Positions 1-5,659 of a stretch of 5,800 nt of DNA are shown here, one piece after another. Source of the stretch: Cyanobacteria bacterium OH_CFB_184. Its GTDB lineage: Bacteria; Cyanobacteriota; Vampirovibrionia; Gastranaerophilales; Gastranaerophilaceae. Position 1 is the first letter of the stretch. Every line of letters starts with the position of its first letter. The stretch spans positions 1 to 5,800 of the forward strand of contig JAEZOG010000120.1 of NCBI GenBank assembly GCA_023414155.1, read 5' to 3'. Under the pieces are notes generated by a model. That model was not told the DNA's origin. It made no database searches and worked only from the letters and a program-made list of their open reading frames with translations. The position numbers and the translations under genes were made by a program.

Positions 1-1344
1 TATATAGACGGAAAAAATGCTTTTGGCTACAAATTCAATTTTGAAAAAGATGATAATCAAAACGTAAGAGAATTTATGATTAATGCGGCTCTAAACTGGG
101 CTGTAAACTACCACTGCGACGGTATAAGATTTGATATGACAAAATTTATGCAATCAGATTATACTCTTAAGCAAATGGTAGCTGAATTAAATCACCACGC
201 ACCAGATGTTGTTCTTATTGCAGAAGACGGAAGAGACAACGATCCTCGTGTAACAAGACCGTTTAACAACAATGAAAAGTATGAAAACCAGCATAAACAT
301 TGTGAATTTATGTCAAAGATAGCCAATAATTGTATATCTTTAGAAAATCTTGGATTTGATACAGAATGGGATTTTCTATATCACAAGCAAATCGCTGCAG
401 CTGTTCTAAATTACTGGGATGGAAGACCTAAGAGCATGGAAAATCTTGACTATGCTATAAAACACTCAGGAATGAGAGTTAAATACCCTATGAGCCATGA
501 TGAAATAGGAAATATAGATGGAACCAGGCTGATCTCTAAACTTTTACAAAAAGAACTCAAGTTAAACCAAAAAGTAAGAAGCGACAATCCTACTATACAA
601 TCTCAAACGGCTGCTCATGCTGCTCATAACCTCATAAAACTATATTTAACCGGCGGGTTGCATAAAATGAGCGATGATGAATTTGAAAGCTTTTTACAAG
701 AAAATAAAATTTTTGATGGAATCACCAAAGCAGACATAAAAGAAAATTACGAAAAATCACTTAAACAACACCGATTAGCTGTTGGTAAAACTTATTCAAT
801 CCCTGGACCAAAGATGATTTTCCAAGGAGATGAAAACGCTAATCCTTCGTATTTTAAATTCTTTAGGAAATTTTCAACAGGATATGAGAAATGCCTTGAT
901 AACAAAGGATATTTGTCAGGGAAAAGAGCTTTCTTAGATTCTAAACTAAACAGTATAAAAGTTTCAGATGAATATAGACACTACCTTGATCAAACAGACC
1001 GTTACACAAAAGACTTAAACGATATAGTAGAAAACAACCCTGCCCTGCAGACAGGACAAGTAACAGGCACAATAGTTCACTCAGGATCAAATGTACATGC
1101 TATGCATTGCAAAAAAGATAATAACCAGATATTCTCTGTTTCAAACTTCTCCGAAGTATCATACCCAAGAAATTATTACATTAAGATGCCAAAAGGAACC
1201 TGGGAAGAAATAAGTAACACAGACCAATCAATCTACGGTGGTCGTGATACATACTTAAACAACACTATAAGCACAGATGGTTTAAGAGAAATTCCTCTAG
1301 CGATTCCTGAGTATGGAATGATATATTTTAAGAAAATTGATTAA
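1..1344 (+). CDS. GH13 (alpha-amylase superfamily) glucan branching-enzyme-like protein, 5' end outside window
   Basis: This is the C-terminal part (447 residues visible) of a GH13 alpha-glucan-acting enzyme. The reading frame is open to base 1, so the gene starts upstream and the first in-frame ATG (76) is internal. Three GH13 core regions are visible: GIRFDM with the nucleophile Asp45 (133-135), LIAEDG with the acid/base Glu75, and MSHDEIGN with the third carboxylate Asp167 (499-501). All three catalytic acids are therefore present. LGFDTEW before region IV, PKMIFQGDE after it, and a C-terminal beta domain containing NTDQSIYGG resemble GlgB. HDEIGN..GTRL also recalls trehalohydrolase TreZ. 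GlgB-type enzymes cut alpha-1,4 glucan and rejoin it as an alpha-1,6 branch in glycogen synthesis; they are cytosolic. The GH13 call is firm, but branching activity is inferred because the N-terminal domain is missing. The gene ends 21 nt before a hairpin terminator. Confidence 0.85.
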   Translation, partial: YIDGKNAFGYKFNFEKDDNQNVREFMINAALNWAVNYHCDGIRFDMTKFMQSDYTLKQMVAELNHHAPDVVLIAEDGRDNDPRVTRPFNNNEKYENQHKHCEFMSKIANNCISLENLGFDTEWDFLYHKQIAAAVLNYWDGRPKSMENLDYAIKHSGMRVKYPMSHDEIGNIDGTRLISKLLQKELKLNQKVRSDNPTIQSQTAAHAAHNLIKLYLTGGLHKMSDDEFESFLQENKIFDGITKADIKENYEKSLKQHRLAVGKTYSIPGPKMIFQGDENANPSYFKFFRKFSTGYEKCLDNKGYLSGKRAFLDSKLNSIKVSDEYRHYLDQTDRYTKDLNDIVENNPALQTGQVTGTIVHSGSNVHAMHCKKDNNQIFSVSNFSEVSYPRNYYIKMPKGTWEEISNTDQSIYGGRDTYLNNTISTDGLREIPLAIPEYGMIYFKKID

Positions 1345-1365
1345 TTTTAAGGATTTAAACACAAT

Positions 1366-1393
1366 AACTGCACCACTTAATAATGGTGCAGTT
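1366..1393. terminator. Hairpin terminator between convergent genes, probably bidirectional
   Basis: Perfect 10-bp inverted repeat AACTGCACCA / TGGTGCAGTT with an 8-nt loop. It lies 21 nt after the GH13 stop and 35 nt beyond the end of the convergent DUF1292 gene, so it can serve both. The T-rich tails are modest: TTTATAGTTTT on the plus strand and ATTGTGTTT on the minus strand. The stem contains most of the G+C of this gap. Function is inferred from structure and position. Confidence 0.78.
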
Positions 1394-1428
1394 TATAGTT
1401 TTAACAGCTAAAACGACAAATATACTTT

Positions 1429-1722
1429 TTATTCAGCGTCTTCTTCTGTATCTTCTTGATTTTCAATGAAGTCAACAACTTTTTCAAATTCTTCATCGTC
1501 TTCGATTGCTTCAAATACGAATTCGTCGCCTTCTTTTTTAAGTCTCATAAGAACTACTTCGTTTTCTTCGTCTTCTTCTGATTCTTCGTCTTCAATTGGA
1601 AGCAAAAGACCGTATTCGATCTCATCAACTTCAACTATATCGATTAATTCAAATTTAACAACATTACCATCTTCATCTACTGTTTCGATGATTTGTTCAT
1701 TTGCATTTTCTTGATTTGTCAT
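1429..1722 (-). CDS. DUF1292 family acidic small protein
   Basis: A 97-residue protein matching the DUF1292 pattern: VDEDGNVVKFELIDIVEVD followed by EYGLLLPIEDE, then an acidic linker, VVLMRLKKEGDEF and EAIEDDEEFEKV. Family function is unknown. In Firmicutes the member YrzB is encoded beside the ruvX homologue, as here. The protein is extremely acidic (40 Asp/Glu and only 5 Lys/Arg of 97), with a run of acids around residues 44-54 and an acidic C-terminus. It has no signal peptide or membrane segment, so it is probably cytosolic. The ATG follows the ruvX stop by 7 nt. The weak ribosome site GTGAGC overlaps that stop codon (AAG TGA GC), which suggests translational coupling. It is the last gene of the minus-strand operon, before the hairpin at 1366-1393. 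Confidence 0.87.
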   Translation of the reverse strand: MTNQENANEQIIETVDEDGNVVKFELIDIVEVDEIEYGLLLPIEDEESEEDEENEVVLMRLKKEGDEFVFEAIEDDEEFEKVVDFIENQEDTEEDAE

Positions 1723-1729
1723 TTTAAGC

Positions 1730-2146
1730 TCACTTTCTATCTAAATATTGTTGCAATATTATACATGCACTTTTTAAGTCTACTAAACCTTTGTTCTTAG
1801 TATATTTTTTACCTTGCAAAGCTAATATATTTTCAGCCTGCCTACTTGTTAATCTTTCATCCTCAAATATAATTTCAAACTCATCCGCGAAAAGCTGCGA
1901 AAATTCAGTGCAATCTTTTGCTTGCTCACCTAAAGTATTATTCATATGTTTAGGTAATCCGATGACTATTTTTTTTATTGAATTATGATGACAGATTTCT
2001 TTAATTATTTCTACTGCTTTTTTCTCAGGTAACCTGTCTATAGTTTCAACCGGCTGGGCAGTAATCAATAGCAAATCGCTCATTGCAATTCCTATTCTTT
2101 TTTTTCCGACATCTAGCCCAAGGACTCTTTCCACTATTTTACCCAT
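1730..2146 (-). CDS. ruvX: RuvX/YqgF family putative pre-16S rRNA nuclease or Holliday junction resolvase
   Basis: 138 residues, the normal length for the RNase H-fold RuvX/YqgF family. Visible motifs are GLDVGKKRIGIAMSD with catalytic Asp12, IVIGLPKHMNNTLGEQA (residues 60-76, the conserved GLP loop), FEDERLTSRQAE with Glu97, and VDLKSACIILQQYLD with Asp123. All three expected metal-binding acids are intact. In E. coli YqgF matures the 5' end of 16S rRNA, and a Holliday junction resolvase role has been proposed for relatives; the protein is cytosolic. The ATG at 2146 lies inside the end of the upstream gene (13-nt overlap) without a clear Shine-Dalgarno, so translation is probably coupled. 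A GTG four codons downstream is a possible alternative start. The DUF1292 gene follows after 7 nt. Confidence 0.94.
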   Translation of the reverse strand: MGKIVERVLGLDVGKKRIGIAMSDLLLITAQPVETIDRLPEKKAVEIIKEICHHNSIKKIVIGLPKHMNNTLGEQAKDCTEFSQLFADEFEIIFEDERLTSRQAENILALQGKKYTKNKGLVDLKSACIILQQYLDRK

Positions 2147-3774
2147 TCTGTTTCGATGTATTTAATTATATCATCTATTTTTTTTATATCGATTTTTTGT
2201 TCTTTTTTTTCTTTATTTACCCGAAAAATATTAGTACTGAATACAACTTCTTTCAAATTTTGTTTTGTTGAAATCATATACTCATAAACACTTTTTCTGA
2301 TCATCTCTAGTTGCATCTGAGATTTAATCTCTTCACTTAATAAAACTGAATACAATATATTGGCATTTTTAATGTCGCCTGATTTATAAATCAAGTATGC
2401 AGTATTCACAAGATTAAAATTAAAATAATTAACCGTTTCTTCAGACCAAATCTTATCATAATACGCAGAAATTTTTTCTTCTATGTAAGAATACTCTAAA
2501 TCTGCCTTACTCATCACATCATCAATAAATTCTTTGAAACCATTGTTATCAGATGGTGTAAAGAACCATCTATCAAGATACGGTTCAGAATATAAAGAAT
2601 CTAAGTCAGTTTTTAATAGTTCTATCTGTTTTAAGTTAATTTTTGCCCATTCGTACAAGTCATACTCTGCTCTTTCAACATCTTTAAGTAGCAAAGACCA
2701 GCATACAAACTCATAAGATAATTTCTCTTTTGCTTGTTTAGTAGCAGAAATAGCCTTATCAATCAGCATTTTGCAATATTTTGGTGTGACTTCTATTTTA
2801 TCGTCGCTTTTACAAAATCTCGTAACGATTCTCTCAAGTTCATTGGGGCTTAAAGAATTGAAGCCAAAACAATCCACGATGCCAAAAAGGTTATTAACAA
2901 CAAGCGCGAACATCTGTATTGAGCCATCTTGTCTTACTCTGGTCACCAGAACACCTTGATTACTGTGACCATCAGGAATTGTTGTGTAGCACTTATCGAT
3001 TTTAGATTCCGATAAAATAAATTTATAAAAAGATTTTGCTTTTTTTTCTGAAGCACCAGAAAGTTTTAATTTGCTTAAGTTCTTTTTAGCCATAGAAACA
3101 AGTGATTCATCATCAAGATTTTCATACGCCCATTTTATAGGGTGAAAAGCAATAGAAGACTTTGTTTCACCTAATATTTCGATTGTTCTTTTCAATACCG
3201 GGGTATCAAAATCTGAATACACAATCGGAGAAAGAATATTTGCCAAGTTATCGCCTGCATAATCCTCGCTTAATGAATTTATTAGAGTCATTTTATCAGG
3301 AAGAGGTAAAGCTGTTAAAAAATCCAGGAAATCGATTTGCGTCTCTGGATTAACGATAGCAAATTCAAGAAGTTTTTGAGTATCGTAATCCAAGATAGAA
3401 TCAGGATCAGAAAAATAGTTGAAGAAATTGTCATAATCGATAGTTCCACCGACTTCTCTTAGCACCTGTATAAGGTCATACTTTGTCTGATCGGTAATAA
3501 TTTTTGACGGTAAAAGCGCAAAGATATTATTTTTTAGCATCTCAGGCGGTAAAAGTTCTACCAGCATTGCTTTAATAATTACAGTTGTTTCACCTTGCGA
3601 TTTAGAAAGCTCTTTTAAAATAATTTCAAACAAAGCATCATTATCATTAATGCCTTTTAACACAGATACTGCCTCGAGGAATTGAACTTGTGTCAATGAA
3701 GATGACATCTTGAGATCTGACAGCACAGAAAGAACTTTTGCCCTGATTTGTAGTTTGTTAAAATTATTTTCCAT
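2134..3774 (-). CDS. Uncharacterised helical-repeat (HEAT-like) protein with a central beta-rich domain
   Basis: 546 residues; I do not recognise the family with confidence. Residues 1-250 are successive amphipathic helices with short polar turns, of HEAT/ARM character (for example LFEIILKELSKSQG, TKYDLIQVLREVGG, DTPVLKRTIEILGE). Residues 260-305 look like a compact beta domain: CYTTIPDGHSNQGVLVTRV, then QDGSIQMFALVVN and FGIVDCFGF. Residues 310-510 are again helical, and the tail (518-546) is Lys-rich. No signal peptide, membrane segment or recognisable catalytic motif is visible, so a cytosolic scaffold or protein-binding role is plausible but inferred. The start lies 3 nt after the zinc finger gene; a GGAG sits 13 nt upstream of the ATG, rather far, so coupling to the gene before it is likely. 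Its 3' end overlaps ruvX by 13 nt. Confidence 0.85.
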   Translation of the reverse strand: MENNFNKLQIRAKVLSVLSDLKMSSSLTQVQFLEAVSVLKGINDNDALFEIILKELSKSQGETTVIIKAMLVELLPPEMLKNNIFALLPSKIITDQTKYDLIQVLREVGGTIDYDNFFNYFSDPDSILDYDTQKLLEFAIVNPETQIDFLDFLTALPLPDKMTLINSLSEDYAGDNLANILSPIVYSDFDTPVLKRTIEILGETKSSIAFHPIKWAYENLDDESLVSMAKKNLSKLKLSGASEKKAKSFYKFILSESKIDKCYTTIPDGHSNQGVLVTRVRQDGSIQMFALVVNNLFGIVDCFGFNSLSPNELERIVTRFCKSDDKIEVTPKYCKMLIDKAISATKQAKEKLSYEFVCWSLLLKDVERAEYDLYEWAKINLKQIELLKTDLDSLYSEPYLDRWFFTPSDNNGFKEFIDDVMSKADLEYSYIEEKISAYYDKIWSEETVNYFNFNLVNTAYLIYKSGDIKNANILYSVLLSEEIKSQMQLEMIRKSVYEYMISTKQNLKEVVFSTNIFRVNKEKKEQKIDIKKIDDIIKYIETEWVK

Positions 3775-3777
3775 TGA

Positions 3778-4047
3778 TTAAACTTTACTCCAAAAGATAT
3801 CAAGTATTTTTTGAGCCTCTCCTGAAGGCATTTTATCGTCCAAAATTAAGTATTGAACTGCAATCATGGTGCACTCAGAACAAATATTAACCCCTGGACC
3901 TTGAACCATTTTTACGACTTGTGTATTCGGTCTTCCGCAAAAACTACAGTAAACAGGTTCTGCAGTAGAAGATTCGACTTTTGTCTCTTTATCTTTATTC
4001 TTGTTTCTCATATTCTTTAAAGAAACGATTTTTTCGTCATCTGACAT
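3778..4047 (-). CDS. Stand-alone ClpX-type C4 zinc finger protein
   Basis: An 89-residue protein whose residues 33-68 match the ClpX N-terminal zinc-binding domain: YCSFCGRPNTQVVKMVQGPG then VNICSECTMIAVQYL. The zinc ligands Cys34, Cys37, Cys56 and Cys59 are all present. In ClpX this domain dimerises and recognises substrates and adaptors. Here no AAA+ module follows: there is no Walker A or B, and the frame ends normally after LDIFWSKV. It is therefore a free-standing domain, not ClpX (about 420 residues). Residues 1-31 are charged and probably disordered. AAGGA at 4054-4058, 6 nt before the ATG, supports the start. It is the first gene of the minus-strand operon, 3 nt from the helical-repeat gene. 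It could act as a ClpXP adaptor or decoy, or as an unrelated protein-binding module; both are inference. Confidence 0.88.
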   Translation of the reverse strand: MSDDEKIVSLKNMRNKNKDKETKVESSTAEPVYCSFCGRPNTQVVKMVQGPGVNICSECTMIAVQYLILDDKMPSGEAQKILDIFWSKV

Positions 4048-4053
4048 GATTTT

Positions 4054-4058
4054 TCCTT
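4054..4058 (-). promoter_or_regulatory. Shine-Dalgarno of the zinc finger gene
   Basis: AAGGA on the minus strand, 6 nt before the ATG at 4047. It is the clearest ribosome site in the minus operon and fixes the start of its first gene. The three downstream genes have weak or badly spaced sites and appear to rely on coupling. Confidence 0.7.
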
Positions 4059-4098
4059 AATAATTAGTCTAAATATGTTGAGATATGTAACTTTAAGA

Positions 4099-4125
4099 CA
4101 ATTTATAAAAAACTTAGCTAAATTG
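4099..4125. repeat. Short AT-rich inverted repeat in the minus-operon leader
   Basis: CAATTTA (4099-4105) and TAAATTG (4119-4125) form a perfect 7-bp inverted repeat around a 13-nt spacer, downstream of the proposed minus-strand promoter. It could be an operator half-site pair or a weak RNA stem. The arms are so AT-rich that chance occurrence is quite likely. Confidence 0.25.
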
Positions 4126-4165
4126 GTGATTTATAGCTGTATTAAAATTCTTATCTACTTTATAT

Positions 4166-4193
4166 ATTGTATCTTATTTTGAATTTATTGCAA
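4166..4193 (-). promoter_or_regulatory. Candidate sigma70-type promoter for the zinc finger/ruvX operon
   Basis: On the minus strand, TTGCAA (4193-4188, 4 of 6 matches to TTGACA), a 16-nt spacer and TACAAT (4171-4166, 5 of 6 to TATAAT). Transcription would start near 4159 and give a leader of about 110 nt. The region is AT-rich, so false matches are common. It is the best-spaced pair I found by eye on this strand. Confidence 0.45.
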
Positions 4194-4217
4194 AATTTTA
4201 CACGCTTGTAGTAATAT
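4188..4217 (+). promoter_or_regulatory. Weak candidate promoter for the lipoprotein-lgt genes
   Basis: TTGCAA (4188-4193), an 18-nt spacer and TAATAT (4212-4217, 4 of 6) on the plus strand. An alternative, TTTACA (4197-4202) with TAATAT (4219-4224), would place the start site almost on the ribosome site GAGAGGG (4227-4233). A promoter must lie in 4048-4243 because the neighbouring gene is divergent, but its exact position is uncertain. Confidence 0.3.
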
Positions 4218-4243
4218 CTAATATGTGAGAGGGTATTTAAAGA

Positions 4244-4825
4244 ATGAAAAAGTTAGTTCTTTTAATAACAATACTTTTTGTTTCTGTCTTAACAACAGCT
4301 TGTATAAACAATCTAGCAGTTCAGGAACTTAATAATAAAGCAAAAGAATCACTTCAAAACGGAGATTCTGAAACAGCTATTTGTCGTCTTAAATCAAGTC
4401 TTGATTTAGACAGCAACATGTATGAAACTCATTACAACTTAGCTGTAGCTTATATTTCTGCTAAAAAATATGAACAAGCAATCGAATCTCTCAAAATAGT
4501 TTTAAAATTAAATCCAAATTTTGTTGATGCATATTACTCATTAGGTATTGCAAATGAAGAAAAAGCTTTTGCAATAGTCAATGGCGAAAATGAAGACGAA
4601 AAAAATGAAGTCAAAGAAATCAGCTCTGAACAGAAAAAAGAACTTACACCTGCTGACAAACAAATTATTTGTGACTACATCACAGACTCTATCGAAAACT
4701 ACAATACATATTTAAGTAAAAAAGCTGATGCTCAAGATAAAGAGAAAGTTAACGAAAGAATAAACTTCCTTAACAATGAGCTAAGAAAATACAACATTTC
4801 AGCTAACCCTATTACGCAGGAATAA
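4244..4825 (+). CDS. TPR-repeat lipoprotein
   Basis: 193 residues. The N-terminus is a lipoprotein signal: basic MKK, a hydrophobic core (residues 4-16) and lipobox LTTAC, so Cys20 would be lipidated and become the mature N-terminus. Tetratricopeptide repeats follow at about residues 26-59 (LNNKAKESLQNGDSETAI), 60-93 (HYNLAVAYISAKKYEQAIES, ending LNPNF) and a partial third from 94 (VDAYYSLGIANEEKA). Residues 112-135 are acidic and probably a linker, and 136-185 a charged helical region (ADKQIICDYITDSIENY). TPRs bind other proteins, so a membrane-anchored scaffold or assembly role is inferred; the specific partner is unknown. The ribosome site GAGAGGG lies 10 nt before the ATG. The stop is 1 nt from lgt, whose product would modify this protein, so the two are probably co-transcribed. 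Confidence 0.88.
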   Translation: MKKLVLLITILFVSVLTTACINNLAVQELNNKAKESLQNGDSETAICRLKSSLDLDSNMYETHYNLAVAYISAKKYEQAIESLKIVLKLNPNFVDAYYSLGIANEEKAFAIVNGENEDEKNEVKEISSEQKKELTPADKQIICDYITDSIENYNTYLSKKADAQDKEKVNERINFLNNELRKYNISANPITQE

Positions 4826-4826
4826 T

Positions 4827-5621
4827 ATGTTTACATCTCCAGGAGAGATTGCTTTTAGAGTTTTGAATTATCCTATCCATTGGTATGGGATTATAATGGC
4901 ACTTTCAATCCTTGTCGGACTATCAACTATAGTTGCCATTCAAAAAAAATATTATCAAAATATTTCAAAAGAATTTATTTTAGATTTATCTTTTTACCTG
5001 ATTATAGCGGGCATTTTAGGTGCAAGATTGTATTATGTGGTACTTGATTATCCATATTATTCTGTTCACCCAAAGGAAATATTGGCTCTTTGGAACGGAG
5101 GGTTATCAATCCATGGGTGCATCCTTCTTGCTACACTAGTCTGTTGGATATATGTAAAAATAAAAAAACAAAACTTCCTAGAAGTAGTAGACTTATATTC
5201 TTATGGGTTGATACTAGGTCAGGCTGTCGGCAGATGGGGCAACTTTTTTAACTCAGAAGCATTTGGAAGTCCTACAAATCTACCTTGGAAACTATATATT
5301 CCACTAATTGATAGACCGATTGAACTGAGTTCTTTTCAGTATTTTCACCCTACATTCTTATATGAATCACTGATTAATATCTTAATATTTTTAATCTTAT
5401 TCTTTTTTGTCAGAAAAATTTCTACAGGTAAAAAAGGGATTGTATTCTGCAGCTACTTGATTTTATATTCTACAGGAAGATTGTTCATTGAAGGAATAAG
5501 AATAGACAGCATTTTAGACATTGGAACTATCCCTATTGCCCAAATAATAAGCATCATCCTAATAATAACAGGAGCGATTGGAATAATACTTATAAACAAA
5601 AAACAGCAAGTTAATAATTAA
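4827..5621 (+). CDS. lgt: Prolipoprotein diacylglyceryl transferase
   Basis: 264 residues, the usual Lgt length. Lgt is an inner-membrane enzyme that moves a diacylglyceryl group from phosphatidylglycerol to the lipobox cysteine of prolipoproteins, the first lipoprotein maturation step. Diagnostic motifs are IHWYG (residues 17-21), GARLYYV (65-71), GGLSIHG (91-97, His96), the signature GRWGNFFNSEAFG (135-147, Arg136 and Glu144), HPTFLYES (174-181) and GRLFIEGIRID (217-227, Arg225). Hydrophobic segments near 18-38, 53-73, 92-111, 178-195, 204-220 and 230-256 fit the multi-pass topology. A small oddity is Cys98, where many homologues have a second Gly after HG. AGGA overlapping the end of the lipoprotein gene, 5 nt before the ATG, serves as ribosome site. 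A basic tail (KKQQ) would be cytoplasmic. Confidence 0.96.
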   Translation: MFTSPGEIAFRVLNYPIHWYGIIMALSILVGLSTIVAIQKKYYQNISKEFILDLSFYLIIAGILGARLYYVVLDYPYYSVHPKEILALWNGGLSIHGCILLATLVCWIYVKIKKQNFLEVVDLYSYGLILGQAVGRWGNFFNSEAFGSPTNLPWKLYIPLIDRPIELSSFQYFHPTFLYESLINILIFLILFFFVRKISTGKKGIVFCSYLILYSTGRLFIEGIRIDSILDIGTIPIAQIISIILIITGAIGIILINKKQQVNN

Positions 5622-5625
5622 AATT

Positions 5626-5653
5626 TTGTATTAAGCCTTATTCCGTTTATAAT
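5626..5653 (+). promoter_or_regulatory. Candidate promoter directly upstream of the MCE-like gene
   Basis: A perfect TATAAT (5648-5653) is preceded by TTGTAT (5626-5631, 3 of 6) at 16 nt. The -10 box ends only 6 nt before the ATG at 5660, so transcription would begin at or next to the start codon. No Shine-Dalgarno lies in the 38-nt gap after lgt. The match may be chance in such AT-rich sequence, and read-through from lgt is also possible. Confidence 0.4.
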
Positions 5654-5659
5654 ATTAAT

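Noticed and set aside
76..78. ATG at 76 as the start of the GH13 gene
   Set aside because: The same frame is open to base 1 with sequence fitting the enzyme, and the GH13 barrel needs its N-terminal strands, so this Met is internal.
1466..1714. Ser-rich open frame of 82 codons on the plus strand
   Set aside because: It is the antisense of the Glu/Asp-rich DUF1292 gene: GAA/GAT-rich codons read in reverse give TCN/TTC serine and phenylalanine codons. It has no convincing ribosome site and no family resemblance.
2083..2271. Phe-rich open frame of 62 codons on the plus strand
   Set aside because: It is produced by the T-rich complement of Lys-rich codons spanning the ruvX/helical-protein junction; the minus-strand genes explain the sequence.
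3778..4047. Truncated clpX pseudogene
   Set aside because: The frame has its own start with a good ribosome site, the sequence after the finger is a plausible short C-terminus, and no remnant of Walker motifs appears in any frame of the following DNA, which is filled by another long gene.
4048..4243. Riboswitch or small RNA in the divergent intergenic region
   Set aside because: The region is very AT-rich with no strong stems beyond a weak 7-bp inverted repeat, and no recognisable riboswitch core or terminator-like hairpin.
5622..5659. Terminator after lgt
   Set aside because: No inverted repeat of useful length lies in the 38-nt gap, so read-through into the next gene remains possible.
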